A DNA stretch of 64,000 bases, taken from the NCBI GenBank assembly GCA_037952775.1, contig JBANAY010000004.1, forward strand, positions 12,648,001 through 12,712,000, in the 5' to 3' direction. The stretch comes from Clonostachys chloroleuca. Taxonomy: Eukaryota; Ascomycota; Sordariomycetes; Hypocreales; Bionectriaceae. The notes below the pieces were generated by a model. That model saw only the letters and a program-made list of their open reading frames with translations. It ran no database searches and was not told where the DNA came from. A program made the translations under genes and the position numbers. Of the stretch, positions 57,254 through 64,000 are shown piece after piece. Positions within the stretch are counted from its first letter, which is position 1, and each line of letters begins with the position of its first letter.

Positions 57254-58911
57254 TCATCCTCCATATCCCAAGAGAATTCGTCCTCTATCTCCCAATCGAA
57301 GAATACATCCATGTCCACCCCGAACGTATACTCTCTCTTGGCTTGGTGGCGCTCCGTACTCGCTCACTAAATACAAGTCTAAATCAGCCTGCCTCCTCTC
57401 AATAGCTTCCTCCGCCTGGGCCTGGACATCTGGGAGAAGGGACCACTGCCGAGCTACGAAAGAGAACTCCCTTTTCCTACATTGTAGCAGCCCGGAATGG
57501 TGGTCGTTGTCCCGTTTCCGCCTCGCGTACTCCAGCTGCGCCCTGACGGGGCCCTTCGGCCGTAGATTCTTCGCCGCGGCACGGGACGCTTCGAGAGCGT
57601 CCTCACACTGCGCAAGCTTGAGCTGGGCGACCTGGAGAGCCGTCTCATCCACCGGGGCAGATGCTCCCAAGCGCTCAACCTCCGCTCTCCAGTCCTCCGC
57701 GATGAATCCGAGATTCTCCCTTTCCCACACCGGCAGGTCTTCCGGCATCTGGCAGACGTCGTCCCCCGGACAATATCGATCCGTAAACCACAGTGCGTCG
57801 CCCACCTCAAGTGAAAAAAAAAATAGGAACTCGCCATTTGCAAGTCATACAGAGAAGGCCTCATCCCATTCATGCTCGGCACTAATCATATGGGCATACT
57901 TATTCTTAACCCACAGCCCATGCGCCCAGCTTACCGCCCGCTCTTTATCTTCCTCGAGCCTCTTCAGCACCCTCAGGGGCGCCTCCGCGTGCCAGGCCGC
58001 CAGCCTCGCGGAGTTCTTCCTCACCCGCTCCGCCTGGAAGGCTTTGCTATCAAAGGCGCCCGGCCATCCGTGTTCTCGGAGCAGGGCAGGCAAGAACTTC
58101 ATGTTCTCCTCCAGCTCCGCTTCGCCGCTGTTCAGGATGCCGGGGAAGACTTTGAATTCGCGAAACCACTGCTTCATATCCCTGAGGACGTCGGGCGCCG
58201 GTCGGCTGGGTAGGTGGTCGAACGCCCACCTGTTGTTGTGCCTCGAGCCGACGAAGACTCAACTCCTTCCAGTGCGAGGTCGGCGCTGCGGTACTTTCTT
58301 TTCAACATTGACGATCTAAATTCTGTGTTGGCGGGCATTGTAAAGTATACTGATTGGTCGCATCCCTATCACAGAGAGCGGAGTGACCCAGGAAGGCATG
58401 TATGGTCCATTTGTCGTATTGAAATCGCGGTCAGTATTCGAAATCACTCGAAATGGGTCTAGGCTCTGTTTTATGTGTTTGTCCCTTCGGAAATCGAGAA
58501 AGAAACTCCCTCGAAAGAAGTTTCTGTGCCCGCTAAACTTATCCTCAACGTATGGTAGGATGGAATAGAGGGTGGCAGGGTCAATGTGGTTAAAGCTACC
58601 GGCCATGGTGTCTCCGGGTAGTGTGATATTGTGCGGCCCTCCGCGAGCGTCCCGTAGAGGTCCGTTACAAGATCCGCAACTTCTTGCATGCGTTTCATTT
58701 CGCGCGGCGTAGGTGGGAGTGATGGCGGCCGATCTCAAAGCACATCAAGCTGTCGCTCAAGAGAGGGCTGACGTGACCAAAGTAGATACCCGACGAAGAG
58801 CAGCAACATGCCCAAATGCGTGATCCTACCACGCCAAGCGAATCTCTGATGCGGAACCAGTGTTGGCACACTACCATCAAGCGCTTTCTCTTTCCACTGT
58901 TTGGGGTCCAT
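57254..58911 (-). pseudogene. Decayed gene for a membrane-anchored conserved fungal protein
   Basis: A former gene of an uncharacterised fungal family. It starts MDPKQWKEKALDG at 58911, with an N-terminal membrane helix (THLGMLLLFVGYLLW). An in-frame TGA at 58735-58737 follows, where the context (LDVL-stop-DRPPS) suggests a lost Trp. The frame then changes near 58,610-58,640. A TAG at 58316-58318 again sits at a likely Trp (HRI-stop-IV). Further frame changes occur at 58,230-58,300. The remainder (MKQWFREFKVFPGIL to the 3' end) is open except for a TGA at 57845-57847, which a 45 bp intron could remove. G-to-A changes and several indels mark real decay, unlike the single-base breaks elsewhere in the window. 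Confidence 0.72.
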
Positions 58912-59802
58912 CGTCTTGTCGTAAATGTGTGCTGCTTGAGATGGCTCGACGGTTAGATTGTTGTTTTATTTGTTAATACAGATTCACTTCGATATTTGAA
59001 AGCTTAACCGTGAAAATATACAGCCAGATGTGGCAATTTCTGCTTCTCACACTGGATACGGGGGCCAGTGATAGAGCTTGGGGACTTTGGACCACCCCTT
59101 GGCAGCAGACCCAGGTGAATTCCTACTTTGCTACCCAAAGTTCTTTCGGCGGCTTACAGGCGTCCATAATCAACGGCCGCACTGAGGAACAGATTTCATA
59201 AACGTTGATTCATTGCAAAGAATTCGTTTCTTGAAGTATGAGTTAATGATATTCAAGAACTTTCATTCACAATAACACATTTATGATTTCCTGAGGTAAT
59301 AATGTATTTTGAGACAGGCAGATAGAGTCTTTTCATGTTCGTGCGTAGCTATCGTCTAGTAAGTTGTAACTACGGGAGCGAAGACGTTCACTCTCTTCCA
59401 ATTTACCAGACACAGAGTAATTAGTGTTACTCTTGTACGGCCAATTGCGGAGAACAGCGAAAGACTAGAACATGACCGAAAAGAAAAAACGACCATAGCA
59501 GAAACGTCGAGGTTTAAAAAGGAATAGAAGAATTTGAATTAGAGAAGAAAAGAATCGTCATGTTAGAGCACGGGTATTATGATTGCCCCATTAAACCGGT
59601 CATCTACCCACTCGTCGAAAGAAATTTGGTATCATCAAAACCAAAACAGTTGTTTTAAGTAACCAGAGCCAAACAATAACGGAAGAGAAAAAAAAAGGAC
59701 TCAATAGGTGTGTAAAGCTGAGAGTCTGAGCTAGCTTTTAAAGCTGTCTTTGTTGGTCTGTGCTATGCCACGCATATGTTCAGCAGCTTCAATGGCGCGT
59801 CT
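58912..59802. other. Intergenic
   Basis: About 890 bp, AT-rich, between the decayed gene and the 3' end of the HAM1-like gene. No feature was recognised. Confidence 0.45.
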
Positions 59803-62618
59803 CTAATAGTTTTGAAGAGCTGGAGCAGCCTGAGTCGGAGCAGCCTGGGTTGGATAAGCCTGAGTTGGAGCAACCTGGGAAGCAGCCTGAGGTGGGAGGA
59901 ACTCGGTGGTAGTTGGCTTATAAGAGCCACCCCCATTGAAGTTGGCGCTTCGAGGAATGTTGCCTGCGCCGTTCGTGTGTCCATTGGTTGCACCATTGGT
60001 GTGGCCGTTAGTATGACCGTTTGTCGCTGGGTGAGCCTTGCGTTCAATCTTTGGAGCAGAAGGAAGGCCGGTGCTGTGCTTTGCGGTGCCAATCGAAAAC
60101 ACTGGGCTTTCCCATTTCTCACCCTTGCGAGCCAGCTCTCTGTACTCAGTAGCCTTGGAGCTGATTCCACCCGGCAAATCGACGTTGGGGAAAATACTGT
60201 CCTCCTTTGTAATGGCCAGGTTGAATTTCTTGTCTGCGGTGGCTTTCTTAGCCTTCTCCTTAACCTTCTCCTTGTGTTGCGTAAGACGCTTCTGGAAGGC
60301 GGTCGAGTATCGCTTGTAGATATTAGGAGCATTTTCGGGGTCTCCCTTGGCTTCAGTCACCATGTTATCAACCTCCAGCTTCACATCATGGAACAAGGCA
60401 TCAAGTCGATCAAACTGTTGCTTGATAGCTGTTTCAACGACCTTCTGCAACACAGGTCGAATAGCCCTGAGGGCAAGAGGCTTGAACAGAGTAAGAAGCA
60501 GCTTGTGGTTGGACTTGATGACTTTCAACTTTAGACCCTTAAAGTCAACATCGACTTTGTCGATTTTGAAGTAATGCTGCTTGTCTTTCTTATCGGCCGA
60601 CGAGATCTTCAGTTTGAATGAGAAACCGTCACCAGGCAGAATTATGTCGGCTACACCAGTATCGGTGATGCTAGGGAAGCCCTGCTTGCGCTTGATGTGG
60701 AAACCAACATCACGCAAATCCATCTGGATGCCGGATGCCTTGACTTCAATATTGTGCTTGTGCTTATTACTGAACTTCTTACGTCCCAATCGCACAAAAT
60801 TCTCGCTCGCAATCTCAAAGACATTGGGCATGAAGTTGTCACTCTCCAATACGAGGTTTTCAATGACGGCGTCGATCTTGGGATCAGAGTACTCGATGCG
60901 CGGGATGGGAACATACGCAATCTTCTCCAAAACGGCCGGGATGATAATCTCAGTCAAATCCTTGAGAAGATGAGGCTTGAAAACAGCCTTACCATACTCA
61001 TCATTGCCCAGGTCGTGGAATAGTTTCTCCACAGACTTAGCAAAAGCCTTGTTCTGAGCATCCTCGTCAAATTGGTTGGCGACAAACTTGATTTCATCGA
61101 GGACTCGGTCGGTGTGACTTCGATACTTCTCGCGAAGCAGATATCTGCCCTTCTCGTAGAGGCGGTCCCACGCGACGGTTGACTCGTCCTCTAGGATGTA
61201 CCCTTGCTCGAGGAGACAACGTCGCACGTAAGCGTCCACAGTCTTGAACCAGTTGCGAAGCTCTTCGTCGTGCTCAGCATCCTTGTAGATCTGAGCGATC
61301 GATGCCCAGAGATCCTCAGTGGAAGTACCATTGGCGAAACGCTCGATAATGGTACGGAGGTCAGCCTCAGCAGCAGCTAAGCCCGACCGAGTCTCCTTGG
61401 CAGTGGAAGCCGAGCCAGATCCAAATGTACGTCCATGCCTGCCGTAGTTCTCAGCTAGGCGGAGCAAGGTTTGAATCGCCTCCATGTAATCGGTGTGTTG
61501 CTGACACTCCAGGATCATCTTCTTTAGCCTGAAGATGATCTGATCCTTACGCTCCTTAGGCATTTTCTTATCAAAGTAAGATCTAGCCCGTCGACGATAC
61601 TCTGCATTACGCTCCTTGACCTTTTGCTTGGTCTCGTCATCAACTTTCTGGTCAACCTTGTCTTCAGCGACTTGTCTGACGGCGGACTGAGCGGCCTGCC
61701 TATCGACTTCAGCAGCAGCAGCGTTGGATTGCTGAATGTTTGATTGCTGAATGTTAGAGGCCTGGATGCCGGCTTGGGCGACATCCTTGGCATCCTTCTT
61801 GGCATTTCCGCCATAGACGTTCTGGGCTTGCTTCTTAAGATTGTTCTTGCTCAGGTCGGGCTTTTCATGCCAGGTGTTGTCCGGGGCAGCTTCATCAAGC
61901 TGGCCCAATTGTTCTTCAGAAGGACGGACCTTGTTGGCGGCATTGCTGGCTGCATCTCCCGCAATATCGCGAACGAGAATAGAGAAGTCCTTGACTGTGG
62001 CAGTGTTAATTTAGATCGGGGGCATATAATCGAATCATAGGTGATTAATTGACTTACGCAGCTTTCGGAACTGGCCGTTGGTGATAATGAGGGTTCCAAG
62101 AGTCCTCAATCCCTTAAGAGCCTCGTCTCCATCTCGCTTGGCAGTGTCCTTATCCACAGGAGCGCCAGGAGCAGTGATGCTCTTGTATTCATACTGGGTG
62201 GTTTGCCAAATAAAATCCTGAATCAGATCTCCTTGATTCTTGGATAGTATAAGGTTCTTGGACTGCTGCACAACCTCCTTGAGGTCCTGAACAAGGAGCT
62301 TGCCATCTGCGGAAAGCTTCTCTGAGGGCTTGGAAAGAGCTTGTGATTCCAAGAAGCTGTTGAGAGCTACGTCGATTTGGTCGTTCTGCGGAGCTCGGTA
62401 TCAGTATATATAGAGGGAAGATGAGGGTGGCCCAGTCATATGGCAAGCTCTCCACGGGTGGCTGGCTGCCAGACGAGGAGCCCGCCGAGCGACGATAAAC
62501 ATACCGATGGAACCTTGCCATTCTTGAAGGCAGAGATGATGCCGTAAATTTGGAGCTTTCGGTTGACATCTGCGTCCTTCTGTTCCTTCACAACGGGGCG
62601 ATTGACGTTGGCGGCCAT
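59803..62618 (-). CDS. HAM1-like TULIP/BPI-fold lipid-binding protein
   Basis: Large fungal protein of the HAM1 (DUF5923 N-terminal, DUF4449/BPI-like C-terminal) type. Exons 62505-62618, 62058-62385 and 59803-61994 join in frame to 877 residues. The N-terminal helical part starts MAANVNRPVVKEQKDADVNR. A Gln/Ala-rich stretch with ASNIQQSNIQQSNAAAAEVD and a long coiled-coil-like segment (DDETKQKVKERNAEYRRRAR) follow. The C-terminal BPI-like region includes LVLESDNFMPNVFEIASEN, DMRDVGFHIKRK-type strand MDLRDVGFHIKRKQGFPSIT and VDVDFKGLKLKVIKSNHKLL. The tail has NGHTNG and PTQAAPTQA repeats, probably disordered. TULIP proteins bind or move lipids between membranes; the exact role is unknown. Confidence 0.87.
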
Positions 62619-64000
62619 GATGTATGATGCTGTAATTGGCCGCGTGTATTAGAGATAGCAGGGAGCAGAGAGATCCGGGTTATGGATTGGTGGTATCGAG
62701 GGTGGTCTTCTAACTAATTGGGTATCAAAGGAAATAAGATATTGTTTGCTTGTACAGTATCACTGCGGGTATAATGTGGTGAGAGAACGGAATGCTCAAA
62801 CAAGAGAAATTATGATGAAAAAAAGGTGCGAAGGCGCACCCGTGGGCGCAACCGAGCCGTGTCGCCATACTTATATCATTTCCAAAGCCAGACCAGAGCC
62901 ACCACAAGGGAGGCAGGGGCCAATTGGGCCGGAGGGAGGAGGGGAAGCAGGGGGCCAGCGAACCGGGAAGGGAAACCTCAGGGAGCCAGTCGCCAAGGAA
63001 GCTTGTGTGGCGTCAGTGACGTTGTGCTGCTCTGAGGGCAGCCGGCAGAGATGAAAAGGTGAAATGACATGGGGGGATGGATGACACCCACAAGCCTGTT
63101 CTGCAGTTCGACATGTGCCAGCGCGTACAGGCCGCGTACAGGCAAGCACGACCACCAGCTCCTGCTTCGGGTGATGTCTCAAATGCGTCATCGAAGTTCC
63201 TCCCCAAACGCCCCTCCGAGGCTTAATTTGCCAGTGGTAATAGTGCCAGTAGAGCTCCCTGGCGAGCTGCTAGACGGCGCGCAGTGGACCGACACGCACT
63301 GCGAAATGCCCTGATGCCCAGCTAGCGCAATCCTTCCCTGTTGGCCATTGATGCCTGCAGGCCATCGATCGAGCTTGTTGCCCATGAAGTCAAATTGTAC
63401 AAGGCTGGTTCAGCTGAAGATCGACGATCACTAGCCGCTAGCCCATCGCAGCTAACAGACACTATGTGTGGTGGTGCCACTGGGGTGGTGGTCTGGCCTG
63501 CAGCCATCAGCCAATATTGGATCGATTGCTCATAGACTACGCGTTGCCCAATTGCCAGCTCTCTCCTGCGACGTGCCACGAAACCAGTCTTTTGCGGGGG
63601 CCGTGATGATCAATTGTACAACCCCAGCCCCCGAGTCGAGTCTCAGAAGCCTTGTTTTGTGTGAGACAGGCTTGGGGATGTTTGAGGGTGAAGGATCCTC
63701 GAAATTACAAGGCAGGGCGCATCCAATGGCCTATTCTTAGTCCCTGGCTTCGATCTCAAATCCTGCCGGTTGCCTCCCAATTAGCATTCCATAGGAACCT
63801 TGGGGGTAGCTCTCAAACCATCGACAATTGAATGGCAGAGCAAGAGCATCTGGCGGAATACCAGCCAGGGCACCCATGATACATCAATGACATGGTCGCA
63901 TGCAGAGAAAGCACTACCGCGGCCCTTGAAGCGATCCTGTGTCAACCATTGTCCCTGAATCAACCACTTCACCGATTATCGAGAAAATGATCGACCTGGA
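62619..64000. other. Intergenic, window end
   Basis: About 1.4 kb upstream of the HAM1-like gene: its promoter and further sequence without recognised genes. Short open frames on both strands lack domains. A gene starting just beyond the window cannot be excluded. Confidence 0.4.

Noticed and set aside
59776..60534. 252-residue plus-strand frame
   Set aside because: Antisense to the HAM1-like C-terminal region; no domain.

Overview
The window is nuclear DNA of a filamentous ascomycete, most likely a Sordariomycete. This is inferred from short GT-AG introns (about 45-85 bp, with CTAAC/CTNAC branch sites), the protein families present (HET, ZIP, CorA-like, LDB19-type arrestin, HAM1-like, MDM10) and roughly 50% GC coding DNA. 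Genes sit singly on both strands, with no operon or obvious secondary-metabolite cluster. No bacterial, viral or CRISPR feature was seen.

Layout. 1.5-11 kb: uracil phosphoribosyltransferase tail-to-tail with DNA ligase IV, then a YtcJ-like amidohydrolase, a tRNA-like Pol III element and a CorA-type metal transporter. 12.3-13.3 kb: an F-box protein. 14.4-18.3 kb: a transposon graveyard with two LTR-like repeats, an SF1-type helicase relic containing a 12-bp minisatellite, a Ty3/gypsy integrase tail and a CCHC knuckle. 18.7-27.5 kb: a DODA-type extradiol dioxygenase, an AT-rich stretch, a small secreted cysteine protein, a GATase-like protein and an APC amino-acid permease. 29-30.5 kb: an arrestin-domain protein, followed by a 6.5 kb stretch without genes. 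37-45 kb: a second CorA-like protein, a strong hairpin, SmE, a metallo-beta-lactamase hydrolase and MDM10. 46.5-56.6 kb: a ZIP zinc transporter, a HET-domain protein, RPS19, a deaminase-like protein with SUMO-interacting motifs and a PXB/DUF3818 protein. 57-62.6 kb: a decayed membrane-anchored gene and a HAM1/TULIP-like protein.

Two points affect how the annotation should be read. First, four otherwise healthy genes (dioxygenase, permease, arrestin, PXB protein) are broken by five losses of exactly one base, each inside a G or C run of five or six. This points to systematic homopolymer under-calling rather than real pseudogenes. Second, the gene at 57.3-58.9 kb is different: it has Trp-to-stop transitions and several frame changes and looks truly dead.

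Housekeeping functions (UPRT, LIG4, SmE, RPS19, MDM10) are mixed with metal and nutrient transport (two CorA-like, ZIP, permease plus its possible arrestin adaptor) and fungal self-recognition or fusion families (HET, HAM1-like). The least understood intact gene is the deaminase-like/SIM protein at 52.4-54.0 kb.
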